DNA from: DASSTY01 sp035760645
GTDB taxonomy: Bacteria; Gemmatimonadota; Gemmatimonadetes; Gemmatimonadales; GWC2-71-9
Assembly (NCBI GenBank): GCA_035760645.1
Contig: DASTSO010000077.1
Span: 1 to 24,214 of the forward strand
Length of the DNA stretch: 24,214 nt
Direction: 5' to 3'
The notes under the pieces were generated by a model. It worked only from the letters and a program-made list of their open reading frames with translations. It did not search any database and had not been told where the DNA came from. Below, in pieces: positions 7,080 to 14,046 of the stretch (positions are counted from its first letter, which is position 1; every line of letters begins with the position of its first letter). A program made the position numbers and the translations under genes.

Positions 7080-9341
7080 CTACCGCGGCGCCGGCGGCCC
7101 CTCGGCGTCCGGCGCCCGCTCGGGCAGCAGCACCGTCGCGCTGGTCCCCTGCCCCGGCGCGCTCTCGAGCCAGATGTAGCCGCCGTGCTGCTTGACGACG
7201 CCGTAGGCCATCGCGAGGCCGAGCCCCGGGGCCTCGCCGGCGGACTTCGTCGTGTAGAACGGCTCGAGCGCGTGCGCCAGCGTCTCGGCCGACATGCCGC
7301 ACCCGGTGTCGCGCACGAGGAGGCGGCTGTAGCGGCCGGCGGCCAGCGTCGCCCCGATGTGCGGCTCGGCGCGCGGCGGCTGCACCTCGAGCGCGTCGGT
7401 CTGCACCAGGAGCTCGCCGCCCTGGGGCATCGCGTCGTTCGCGTTGCGGACGAGCTCGTGCAGCACGTCGTAGAGCTGAGCCGCGTCCACCTCGATCGGC
7501 CCGAGCCCCTCGCCCAGCGACAGCACGAAGGCGACGCCGCGGCGCAGCGCCGCCTGCAGCCGGGGACTCGCCGAGCGCACCAGCGCGTTGAGCGTGGTGC
7601 GCTCGGGCAGCGCGGCGCGCTGGCGGCCGAAGGCGAGAAGCTTCGCGCTGAGCCCGGCGGCGCGCTGCGCGGCGCTCTGGATCTCGAGCAGGTCGTCGCG
7701 GGCGTTGGCGCCGAGCTCGGCGTCGAGGAGCAGCAGGTCGGCGAAGCCCTGGATCGCGGTCATGAGGTTGTTCACCTCGTGCGCCACGCCCCCGGCCAGG
7801 CGGGTGATCGCCTCCATCTTCTGCGCGTGGCGCCGCGCGAGCTCGCGGTGGCGCTCGCGGGTGACGTCGCGCGAGACGCCCAGCACGCTCTCGACCGCGC
7901 CGCTCGCCCCGAGCTCCGGCACCAGGCGGCTCTGGTAGATGGCCGGCCCGTCCGCCGAGGGAAACTCGAACTCGAGCTCCGCCGGGCGTCCCGTCGCGAG
8001 CACCTCGCGCAGGTGCGCCTCCCAGTACGCCACCAGGCCGGGCGGAAAGCCGAGCTCGCCGCCGGTGCGCCCGACGAACTCCGCGCGCCGGCGATTGCTC
8101 ATCCGCTCGACCGCGGGGTTCACGTAGCGGAAACGGAGCGAGCGATCCACCCGGAAGACGACGTCGGGGAGCCCCTCGGCGAGCGTCTCGATCTCGCGCT
8201 CGCGCCGCGCCAGCGCCTCCACCGCGCGGACCCGCGTCAGGGTCTGGGTCGCCAGCCGCGCCAGGGTGAGGAGCCGCGTCCGCTCGTCCTCGTCGAAGGC
8301 GCGCTCGGTGGGGAAGCTGAAGCCCATCGCGCCGTGCACCGCCCCGTCGAGCAGGAGCGGCACGGCGGCGAGCGCCCCCGGTCCGAGCGACGCCTGGACG
8401 GGATCGAGATGCGGATAGCTCGTCCGCCGCTCGGCGAGCGAATGGAGCAGGACGGGCGCCTGCCGCCGCACGGCGTCGGTCACGGGGAGCGAGGCGGTGA
8501 GCGCGAGCCGGCGATCGGGGGAGAGAATCTCGCGCGGGTAGCCGACGGCGTGGAGGACCGCGAGCGCGTCGCCCGGGGGGGCGTCCCCGGCCACCCGCTC
8601 GGCGAGAAAGCCGGCCGTGGCGCCGAGGAGCGCACAGCCGTGCGCGACGACGAGCCGGGCCACCGCGCCGCGCGTCTGCGCCCCCTGGAGCGCGTCCACC
8701 AGCTCGAGCAGGTGCTGGGCGAACGTCGCCGAGTGCTCGGCCCGCGCCCGCGACGCGCGCTCGGCCTCGAAGAGCCGCGCGTGCTCGACCGCGAGCGCCG
8801 CGCGTCCGGCGATCTCCCGGAGCAGCGCGAAGTCGGCCGCGTCGTAGATGCGGTCCGACTCCGTGATGGCGACCCCGACCGCCCCGACCAGCGCGGCGGG
8901 CGTGGCGAGCGGCACCACCATGGCGGAGCGGAACCCCTGGCGCTCGATCAGCCGCAGGTGCTCGGCGTCGGCCGCGGCGGCGCGGACGTACTCCGGGGTG
9001 ACTTCAGGCAGGAAGAGCGGCTCCCCGGTGGCGAGGACGCGGCCCAGCGGGCTGCCGCGGTCGAGGTCGGGCGGGTAGCGCGCGAAGAGCTCGCGCAGCG
9101 CCATCTCGCGCTCGGGGATGCGATGGGCGGCCTCGACCTGCGCGCTCCCGTCGCCCGCACGCAGGTAGATCGTGCAGGCGTCGGCCAGCTCGGGAACCAG
9201 GAGGCGGGTGAGGGTGCGGAGGGTGGCCTGATAGTCGAGCGAGGCGCCGAGCACGCGCCCGGCGCGGGCGAGGAGCCGGAGCGCCTCGTCGGCCCAGGTG
9301 ATCTCGGTCGGCGCGCCCGCGCCGGACAGGGGCTCGGCCAT
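7080..9341 (-). CDS. Soluble GAF-GAF-PAS sensor histidine kinase
   Basis: The protein has 753 residues, ATG at 9341, and no TM segment, so it is a cytosolic sensor. Order: GAF domain (about 25-190), second GAF (about 205-370), PAS (about 385-495), HisKA with the phospho-acceptor H521 in LAGGVAHEVNNLMTAIQGF, then HATPase (about 615-740). The HATPase has an N box ELVRNANDAM (N633, N635), a G1 box DTGCGM (D678), an F box EPFYTTK and a G2 box GLGLAMAYGVVKQHGG. It has no receiver domain and no response regulator lies nearby, so its partner is elsewhere. It lies between pncB (72 bp upstream) and the nicotinamidase-like gene (55 bp downstream) on the same strand. A terminator-like hairpin after pncB argues against simple read-through. 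Its start codon lies inside a predicted hairpin (9336-9371). The ligand of the GAF/PAS domains cannot be told from sequence. Confidence 0.9.
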   Translation of the reverse strand: MAEPLSGAGAPTEITWADEALRLLARAGRVLGASLDYQATLRTLTRLLVPELADACTIYLRAGDGSAQVEAAHRIPEREMALRELFARYPPDLDRGSPLGRVLATGEPLFLPEVTPEYVRAAAADAEHLRLIERQGFRSAMVVPLATPAALVGAVGVAITESDRIYDAADFALLREIAGRAALAVEHARLFEAERASRARAEHSATFAQHLLELVDALQGAQTRGAVARLVVAHGCALLGATAGFLAERVAGDAPPGDALAVLHAVGYPREILSPDRRLALTASLPVTDAVRRQAPVLLHSLAERRTSYPHLDPVQASLGPGALAAVPLLLDGAVHGAMGFSFPTERAFDEDERTRLLTLARLATQTLTRVRAVEALARREREIETLAEGLPDVVFRVDRSLRFRYVNPAVERMSNRRRAEFVGRTGGELGFPPGLVAYWEAHLREVLATGRPAELEFEFPSADGPAIYQSRLVPELGASGAVESVLGVSRDVTRERHRELARRHAQKMEAITRLAGGVAHEVNNLMTAIQGFADLLLLDAELGANARDDLLEIQSAAQRAAGLSAKLLAFGRQRAALPERTTLNALVRSASPRLQAALRRGVAFVLSLGEGLGPIEVDAAQLYDVLHELVRNANDAMPQGGELLVQTDALEVQPPRAEPHIGATLAAGRYSRLLVRDTGCGMSAETLAHALEPFYTTKSAGEAPGLGLAMAYGVVKQHGGYIWLESAPGQGTSATVLLPERAPDAEGPPAPR

Positions 9342-9371
9342 CCTGCCCTCGATGCGAGGGGGATGCTGGCC
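9336..9371 (-). promoter_or_regulatory. Hairpin burying the ribosome site and start codon of the histidine kinase
   Basis: Read on the minus strand, GGCC-AGC-ATCC-CCCTCG-CAT-CGAGGG-CA-GGAT-GGCC folds into a stem of 4, 4 and 6 bp with a 3-nt bulge, a 2-nt bulge and a CAT loop. The 3' arm contains the GAGGGCAGG ribosome-binding region and the ATG (9341-9339). Folding would block initiation. A transcript must start upstream of 9371 to form it. Confidence 0.4.
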
Positions 9372-9389
9372 AATCTAGGTCGAACCGCC

Positions 9390-9409
9390 CGGGGCGCCAG
9401 AGCGCCCCG
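9390..9409 (-). terminator. Hairpin behind pncB
   Basis: CGGGGCGC (9390-9397) and GCGCCCCG (9402-9409) form a perfect 8-bp stem with a 4-nt loop, starting 5 bp after the pncB stop. There is no T run, so it may attenuate rather than end transcription into the histidine kinase gene. Confidence 0.45.
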
Positions 9410-9413
9410 CGGC

Positions 9414-10475
9414 TCAGGTCACCCGCTCGAGCCGGGGATTGGGGCGATACTCGCGCCCCACCTTGGCGCACGGCTTCCCGTCGAGGAGCACGACGTCGGC
9501 GGTGAAGTCGAAGCGGCCGCCGAAGAGCGAGGAGCCCACGCCGTAGCCGTCCACCGGCACGGCCTGCGCCTCGAAGTCGCGGATCTTGTCCACCGTGAAC
9601 CCGCCGCTCACGATGATGCGCACGTGGGCGTAGCCGGCGGCGTCGAGCGCGGCGCGCACGTTGTGCACCAGCTGCGGGTTGACGCCGGTGGGCTTGAAGC
9701 GGCCCATCTGCGGGATCACCGAGCGGTCCACCAGCATCTCGCTCGTGTCGAGCCGCACGCCGTAGAGCCGCTCGCCCAGCGCGTCGGCGCAGGCGAGCGC
9801 GGTGCGCACGCAGTCGTTCTCGAAGTCCACCAGCGTGATCACCTTGACCGCCGGATCCACGTACTCGGCGAACTTGCAGGTGGCGCGCACCGTGTCGCCG
9901 CCGTAGGCGGCGATGAGCCCGTGCGGCACGGTGCCGACGCCCTCGCTCCCCCACCAGCTCGCCTGCGCGTCGGTCGAGACGCCGATCGCCCCGGCGACGT
10001 GCGCGGCGTAGCCGTCGCCGGTCTGCACGAGCCAGTGGTCGTGGCGCGCGGGAAAGAAGAGCACTTCCTTGCCGTTGGCGGCCTCGACCACGCGGCGCGT
10101 GTTGGTCGCCACCCGGGTGCGGCGCGCGAGGACGCCGAGGTAGAGCGTCTCGAGGTTGGCGAAGACGTCGTAGGGCCCCTCGATGAGCATCACCGTCTCC
10201 CACGGCGCCACCTCGTCGCCGTCGTAGAGGGCGTGCACCGTGAGCGCGCTCCAGTCGTCGGAGCAGAGCTTGAGGATGGCGATCGCCTCGTCCACGCCGC
10301 CGAGGAAGGCGGCGGCCTTGCCGAAGACCTGCATCGTGACGCGCGGGTGGTAGCCGTCGGCGCGCAGGATCTCGCGGGTGCGCACGAAGTACTTGTCGGA
10401 GTAGTACCCCTCGCGCATCCGCTCGACCGGCAGATGGAAGATCGCCGGGTCGAGCCGGGGACGGCGGACGCTCAC
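9414..10475 (-). CDS. pncB: Nicotinate phosphoribosyltransferase, short form
   Basis: The protein has 353 residues. The GTG at 10475 is chosen because GGGGGAGG lies six bases upstream and the protein then begins like the family (RPRLDPAIFHLPVERMREG, then YYSDKYF). It joins nicotinate and PRPP to make nicotinate mononucleotide, usually with ATP hydrolysis, in the Preiss-Handler route to NAD. Landmarks are YYSDKYF (24-30), GTVPHGL with H185 at the position of the phosphorylated His of the family, RLDTSE (241-246), IIVSGGF (287-293) and GVGSSLFGG (312-320). The length fits the compact bacterial/archaeal type. A nicotinamidase-like gene downstream supplies its substrate. The ribosome site lies within a self-complementary GGAGGCCTCC (10477-10486), and a GGTGA-N6-TCACG palindrome lies 24 bp upstream of the start. 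Confidence 0.92.
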   Translation of the reverse strand: MSVRRPRLDPAIFHLPVERMREGYYSDKYFVRTREILRADGYHPRVTMQVFGKAAAFLGGVDEAIAILKLCSDDWSALTVHALYDGDEVAPWETVMLIEGPYDVFANLETLYLGVLARRTRVATNTRRVVEAANGKEVLFFPARHDHWLVQTGDGYAAHVAGAIGVSTDAQASWWGSEGVGTVPHGLIAAYGGDTVRATCKFAEYVDPAVKVITLVDFENDCVRTALACADALGERLYGVRLDTSEMLVDRSVIPQMGRFKPTGVNPQLVHNVRAALDAAGYAHVRIIVSGGFTVDKIRDFEAQAVPVDGYGVGSSLFGGRFDFTADVVLLDGKPCAKVGREYRPNPRLERVT

Positions 10476-10727
10476 CGGAGGCCTCCCCCGGCGTGCCCGG
10501 TGACACAACTCACGGAGCGGCGTGGCATGAACGAACCTTTTTCGAGAGGACGCGCGGGACGCACGGGCGAAACCTACGAACCCCTCCCATGCCCGGCAAG
10601 TTGGCCCCGCGCGGCGACTTGCCGCCCCGCGCCGGGGCGCGTTGATTTCGCGCCGCGGCGCTGCGGCTTCCGGGACCGGCGCCGCGCCCGGCTCCCGCTC
10701 ACGAGGACCCTCACGAGGACCCGCCCG
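10476..10727. other. Divergent intergenic region between pncB and the Omp85-type gene
   Basis: Contents seen: an imperfect CRP-like palindrome GGTGACACAACTCACG (10499-10514), an 8-bp inverted repeat CGGCAAGT/ACTTGCCG (10594-10601 and 10617-10624), and a 12-bp tandem duplication TCACGAGGACCC (10699-10710 and 10711-10722). Each copy of the duplication carries a GAGGA ribosome-site-like string, the second 8 bases before the ATG at 10728. No convincing -35/-10 pair was found for either gene. Confidence 0.5.
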
Positions 10728-12062
10728 ATGCTCCTGGCCCGCTGCTGGCCGCGTCGCCGTCGCCCGCCCCTGCTCGCGCTGGGCCTCCTGGCGCTGCTCG
10801 CGAGTGCCGCCGGCCCTGCCGCGCCGCTCGCGGCGCAGCAGCCCACGCGCGACACGACCAAGACGGCGGCGCCGCCCAAGAAGGTCACCGAGCAGGGCGA
10901 GGTGGTCGACACCGCCCGCATCACGGCCGACACCGCCGCCCGGCTCCCGGGCGCCGGCGGCGAGCCGCCGGTGGAGGAGCTCTCGGTGGACGCGGGGCCG
11001 CAGTGGCGGCTCAGCTACTTCCCCTACGTCACCGGCGGCGGGGGCCAGGGGGTCATGCTCGCGGGGCGGGTGCGCCTCTGGCAGCCGGCGGAGTTCGCCG
11101 ACCGGGTGACGTCGCGCGGGGCGCTCTCGCTCGACGCGGGCGCCAACCTCGAGAGCAGCCGCTTCGCGAGCGTGCGCTTCGACGCGCCGCTGCTCAAGCG
11201 CGGCTGGCGCGCCACCGCCACGCTCGAGGCGAACCGGCAGGGCCGCTTCGGCTTCTACGGCCTGGGCAACGCGACGGTCTTCGACGAGGCGCTCGAGAAC
11301 GACGCGCAGCCCGACTTCTACCGGGTCGCGCGCACGCGCTACGCGGCGCGCGCCGAGGTGACGCGCCGGATCCGCGGGCCGCTGCACGCGGCGCTGCTGG
11401 TCGGGGTGGAGCGCGCGCTGTTCGACGCGCTGCAGGAGGAGGGGCCCACGCTCTTCGCCGGCGCGGTCGGCGCCACCGCGCGCGAGACGAACGGCTTCGC
11501 GCGCTTCGCGCTCGTCCTCGACGCGCGCAACAACGAGTACAATCCGACGCGCGGGCTGCTCGCCGAGGCGGGGATCGAGACGGGCTCGGGCGGCGACGGC
11601 TACCATCGCGGCTACGCGAGCCTCACCGGCTATCTCCCGCTCGCCGAGGCCACGCTCGTCGCCGCGCGCCTCGCCGGCTCGGCCATGGGCGGCACGCCGG
11701 GGCTGGAGGAGCGCTTCACGCTGCCGACCTGGGAGGACCCGCTCACCGTCTACGGCGGCATCCACACCAACCGCGCCTACGTCGCCGGCCGCTTCCTCGG
11801 GCGCCACACCCTCTTCGGCAACCTCGAGGTGCGTCACGACGTCTTCAGCATCGGCGACCTCGGCTTCGTCTCCGTGCTGGGCTTCGTCGAGGCCGGCCGC
11901 GTCTTCGAGGACGAGGGCTTCCGCCTCACCACCCACGGCCTCCATGCCGGCTACGGCGGCGGCCTCGCGCTGCGGCTCCTGCGCTCCACCGTCTTCACCC
12001 TCAACGTCGCCCACGGCTCGGACGACTGGAAGGTGACGGCGGGCAGCGGGTGGGCGTTCTAG
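10728..12062 (+). CDS. Omp85/BamA-type outer-membrane barrel protein (surface antigen D15-like)
   Basis: The protein has 444 residues. The ATG at 10728 has GAGGA eight bases upstream and is followed by a signal peptide (MLLARCWPRRRRPP, then LLALGLLALLASAAG, likely cleavage after AA at residue 36). A short disordered TRDTTKTAAPPKK region follows. The rest is a 16-strand-like barrel, with RLSYFPYVTGGGGQG, FYGLGNATVFDEA, LDARNNEYNPTRGLLAEAGIETG and FGNLEVRHDVFSIGDLGFVSVLGFVEAGRVFED. The D-R-N/D-x-x-NPTRG motif and the final FTLNVAHGSDDWKVTAGSGWAF, ending in aromatic F, are typical of the Omp85 C-terminal barrel. POTRA domains are absent, so it resembles stand-alone barrel members rather than BamA itself. 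Its TAG overlaps the TAG of the convergent thioredoxin-fold gene. Confidence 0.82.
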   Translation: MLLARCWPRRRRPPLLALGLLALLASAAGPAAPLAAQQPTRDTTKTAAPPKKVTEQGEVVDTARITADTAARLPGAGGEPPVEELSVDAGPQWRLSYFPYVTGGGGQGVMLAGRVRLWQPAEFADRVTSRGALSLDAGANLESSRFASVRFDAPLLKRGWRATATLEANRQGRFGFYGLGNATVFDEALENDAQPDFYRVARTRYAARAEVTRRIRGPLHAALLVGVERALFDALQEEGPTLFAGAVGATARETNGFARFALVLDARNNEYNPTRGLLAEAGIETGSGGDGYHRGYASLTGYLPLAEATLVAARLAGSAMGGTPGLEERFTLPTWEDPLTVYGGIHTNRAYVAGRFLGRHTLFGNLEVRHDVFSIGDLGFVSVLGFVEAGRVFEDEGFRLTTHGLHAGYGGGLALRLLRSTVFTLNVAHGSDDWKVTAGSGWAF

Positions 12063-12607
12063 GCGCCGCCTCCCGCCATGTCCAGCACCTCCCGCACCGT
12101 CGTCGCCCCCCGGTCCCGCGCGTACCAGCGGCGGATCTGGGGGTAGAGCTCGCTCTTGGGAATCGTGGCCTTGCTGGCCATGACCCAGGCCTGCAGCTCG
12201 GTCGGGCGCGGGCCCCAGTGGCCCAGCGCGCGGAAGGCGGGGTCGAGGGCGATGACGATCGGGATCGAGCGCGCGCCGTTGGTGAGATAGCGGTCCATCA
12301 CCTCGGGATGCTCGTCGCGCTTGAGGATGCGCAGCTCGACCTTGGGCGTGGCGAGGGCGAGCTTCGCGACCACCGGCACCGTGTTCGCCGCGTCGCCGCA
12401 CCAGTCTTCGGCCAGCACGAGGAGCCGCAACGGGCCCTCCGCCTCGGCGCGCTCGATCGCCCAGGCGGGGATCTTCGTCGTCGCGTAGACCCCCTCCCAG
12501 AGCTGGCAGTTCTCGGTCGCGCTGCGGACGAAGTCCTCGAAGGTGAGCGCCCGGGCCCAGAGGCCGGCGAAGTCGAGCGTGGTGGTGGTCGTGGTCGCGT
12601 CGGTCAC
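12059..12607 (-). CDS. Thioredoxin-fold protein with a single active-site cysteine
   Basis: The protein has 182 residues. The GTG at 12607 is supported by AGGAGG five bases upstream. The fold is recognised from LLVLAEDWCGDAANTVPVVAKLA (strand, active-site loop, helix) and the cis-proline loop GARSIPIVIAL (P116). The active site reads W69-C70-G71-D72-A73, so the second cysteine of CxxC is Ala and the protein cannot form the usual intramolecular disulfide. The EDWCGD variant is common in the Thioredoxin_9-type family. A run of threonines (TTTTTT, residues 5-10) precedes the fold. No signal peptide is visible, so it is cytosolic. C34 lies outside the motif. Substrate and partner are unknown. Confidence 0.82.
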   Translation of the reverse strand: MTDATTTTTTLDFAGLWARALTFEDFVRSATENCQLWEGVYATTKIPAWAIERAEAEGPLRLLVLAEDWCGDAANTVPVVAKLALATPKVELRILKRDEHPEVMDRYLTNGARSIPIVIALDPAFRALGHWGPRPTELQAWVMASKATIPKSELYPQIRRWYARDRGATTVREVLDMAGGGA

Positions 12608-12642
12608 GGTGCCTCCTCGGTTCCGCTATTCCGCCAAAGGTA

Positions 12643-12673
12643 AACCCTCCGGTGTGAAGAACACCGGAGGGTT
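12643..12673 (-). terminator. Intrinsic terminator of the saccharopine-dehydrogenase-like gene
   Basis: AACCCTCCGGTG (12643-12654) pairs perfectly with CACCGGAGGGTT (12662-12673) around a 7-nt loop. On the minus strand it is followed by TACCTTT. It begins 30 bp after the stop at 12703 and ends 35 bp before the thioredoxin-fold gene. Confidence 0.8.
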
Positions 12674-12702
12674 CCGTGAAGCTCCCGCGGCCCGGGCCGG
12701 GC

Positions 12703-13845
12703 TCAGATCTCGTCGATCTTCACGCCGCGCTTGCGCAGCTCGTCCACGTAGGGCTGGAACGGCATCGCCTCGTCGGGGGTGTGCACGCCCTTCTCGGTGA
12801 CGCGCCCGTCGGCCTGCATCTGGCCGGTGATCGAGAGCGAGTAGCCGGTGGTGCGCATCATCGCGCTGATCTTGTGCTGCTCGTCGTAGTAGTCGAGGAG
12901 CTGCCAGCCCACGCGCGCGGGCTTGCCGGCCTTCGTCCCCGTCACCTCGACGCGGAGCGCCACGAGATCCTTCCCCTCGGGCTTGAAGAGCTTCGGCGTC
13001 ACGGCCGCGATGAACAGGTCGCGCGGCACCACCTGCTGGCCCTTCACCGTGATCGGCGCGTTGTCGATGAGCCCGAGCTCGCGGATCGGCCGCATGACGG
13101 CGACGTGGCCCGGGTAGCGGAGCGTCTTGTACTCCATGACGTCCACCTTGCCCTCGTAGGCGAAGGGCATCGTGCTGATGCCGCCCGCGGTGTGGAACGC
13201 CTCGAGCGTGCCGACGGGCGCCGGGAACTCGACGTCCTCGAGCTCGCTCAGCGCGTCCACCTGCGCCGGCTTCCCGCCGCGGATCACCCACGAATCGGTC
13301 GTGTAGTAGTCGAGGGCGCCCTCGAGCGAGTAGACGATCTGGTAGTTGAGCGGCGGCTCCGGGTGCTGCGGCAGGCCGCCGACGTAGATCTTCACCCGCT
13401 CCGCCTTGTCCATGCGGCGGATCCCCTCGGCGGCGAGGATGTTGACCATCCCCGGCGCCAGCCCGCAGTCGGGCATCACCGAGACGCCCTTGGCCTTCGC
13501 CGCGCCGTCGAGCTTCTTCTGCTCCATGACGATCTCGGTGTTGCCGCCGAGATCGGCGAAGTTGGCCCCGGCCTCGACGGCGAGCTTCGCCATGGGGCCG
13601 TTGAAGTAGTAGGGGATCGCGCTCATCACCGAGGCGTGGCCGGCCATGGCCCGCCGCACGGCGTCGTGGTCGTTCACGTCGAGGGTGAGCGTCTGGAGGC
13701 GCTTGCCGCGCTCCGGCTCGAGAAACGCCGGCAGGCGCTCGGGATGCAGGTCGGCCAGGGTGACCTGGGTGACGGCGGGGTTCTGCAGGAGGTCGAACGC
13801 ACAGGCGCAGCCCTGGAGCCCGGCGCCGAGGACCAGCATTTTCAT
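12703..13845 (-). CDS. Saccharopine dehydrogenase-like NAD(P)-binding oxidoreductase
   Basis: The protein has 380 residues and an ATG start at 13845 with GAGGTG about 10 bases upstream. The N-terminus MKMLVLGAGLQGCACAFDLL is a Rossmann nucleotide-binding motif (G7-x-G9-x-x-G12). A saccharopine-dehydrogenase NADP-binding domain follows, with SAIPYYFNGPMAKLAVEAGANFADLGG and MPDCGLAPGMVNILAAEGIRRM. The C-terminal catalytic domain contains KIYVGGLPQHPEPPLNYQIV. The family includes lysine-pathway and polyamine-pathway enzymes, and I cannot choose the substrate; lysine catabolism is one option. The enzyme is cytosolic. The gene is monocistronic, with a candidate TTGAGG-N18-TATCTT promoter and a clear terminator, and is divergent from the membrane-protein gene at 14047. 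Confidence 0.85.
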   Translation of the reverse strand: MKMLVLGAGLQGCACAFDLLQNPAVTQVTLADLHPERLPAFLEPERGKRLQTLTLDVNDHDAVRRAMAGHASVMSAIPYYFNGPMAKLAVEAGANFADLGGNTEIVMEQKKLDGAAKAKGVSVMPDCGLAPGMVNILAAEGIRRMDKAERVKIYVGGLPQHPEPPLNYQIVYSLEGALDYYTTDSWVIRGGKPAQVDALSELEDVEFPAPVGTLEAFHTAGGISTMPFAYEGKVDVMEYKTLRYPGHVAVMRPIRELGLIDNAPITVKGQQVVPRDLFIAAVTPKLFKPEGKDLVALRVEVTGTKAGKPARVGWQLLDYYDEQHKISAMMRTTGYSLSITGQMQADGRVTEKGVHTPDEAMPFQPYVDELRKRGVKIDEI

Positions 13846-13899
13846 CTGACGCACACCTCGTGAGAGGGTCTGAAACGGTCGGTTCGCGAGAAGCCCCCG

Positions 13900-13929
13900 A
13901 AGATAGTCCCCTCCCCGCCCGCCCCTCAA
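13900..13929 (-). promoter_or_regulatory. Candidate promoter of the saccharopine-dehydrogenase-like gene
   Basis: On the minus strand TTGAGG (13924-13929) is followed after 18 bp by TATCTT (13900-13905), with a start near 13893 and a leader of about 48 nt. The same TATCTT hexamer appears before gyrA and the Dabb gene. Confidence 0.4.
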
Positions 13930-13937
13930 CCCGCCCC

Positions 13938-13953
13938 GGTGACGCGCCTCACC
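13938..13953. promoter_or_regulatory. Palindrome GGTGA-N6-TCACC in a divergent promoter region
   Basis: A perfect inverted repeat GGTGA/TCACC with a 6-bp spacer shares GTGA-N6-TCAC with the CRP-like sites at 6074 and 10500. It lies about 52 bp upstream of the presumed start of the minus-strand gene and 94 bp before the plus-strand ATG. The rest of 13846-14046 holds no gene. Confidence 0.3.
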
Positions 13954-14046
13954 GCCCCCGCCCGAAGAGATCCCGCATCGTGGATCCGTACTCTGACGGA
14001 ACAGCGACGGCGTCCCGGGCGACCGGGCGAAGCGGGAGGTGGCGCC

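Noticed and set aside
6201..7195. Plus-strand open frames across the intergenic gap and the nicotinamidase-like gene (6201-6554 and 6314-7195).
   Set aside because: Low-complexity translations antisense to a gene with intact catalytic residues; no ribosome site.
10728..12062. Assignment as BamA or TamA itself.
   Set aside because: No POTRA domains precede the barrel; the mature protein is only about 400 residues.
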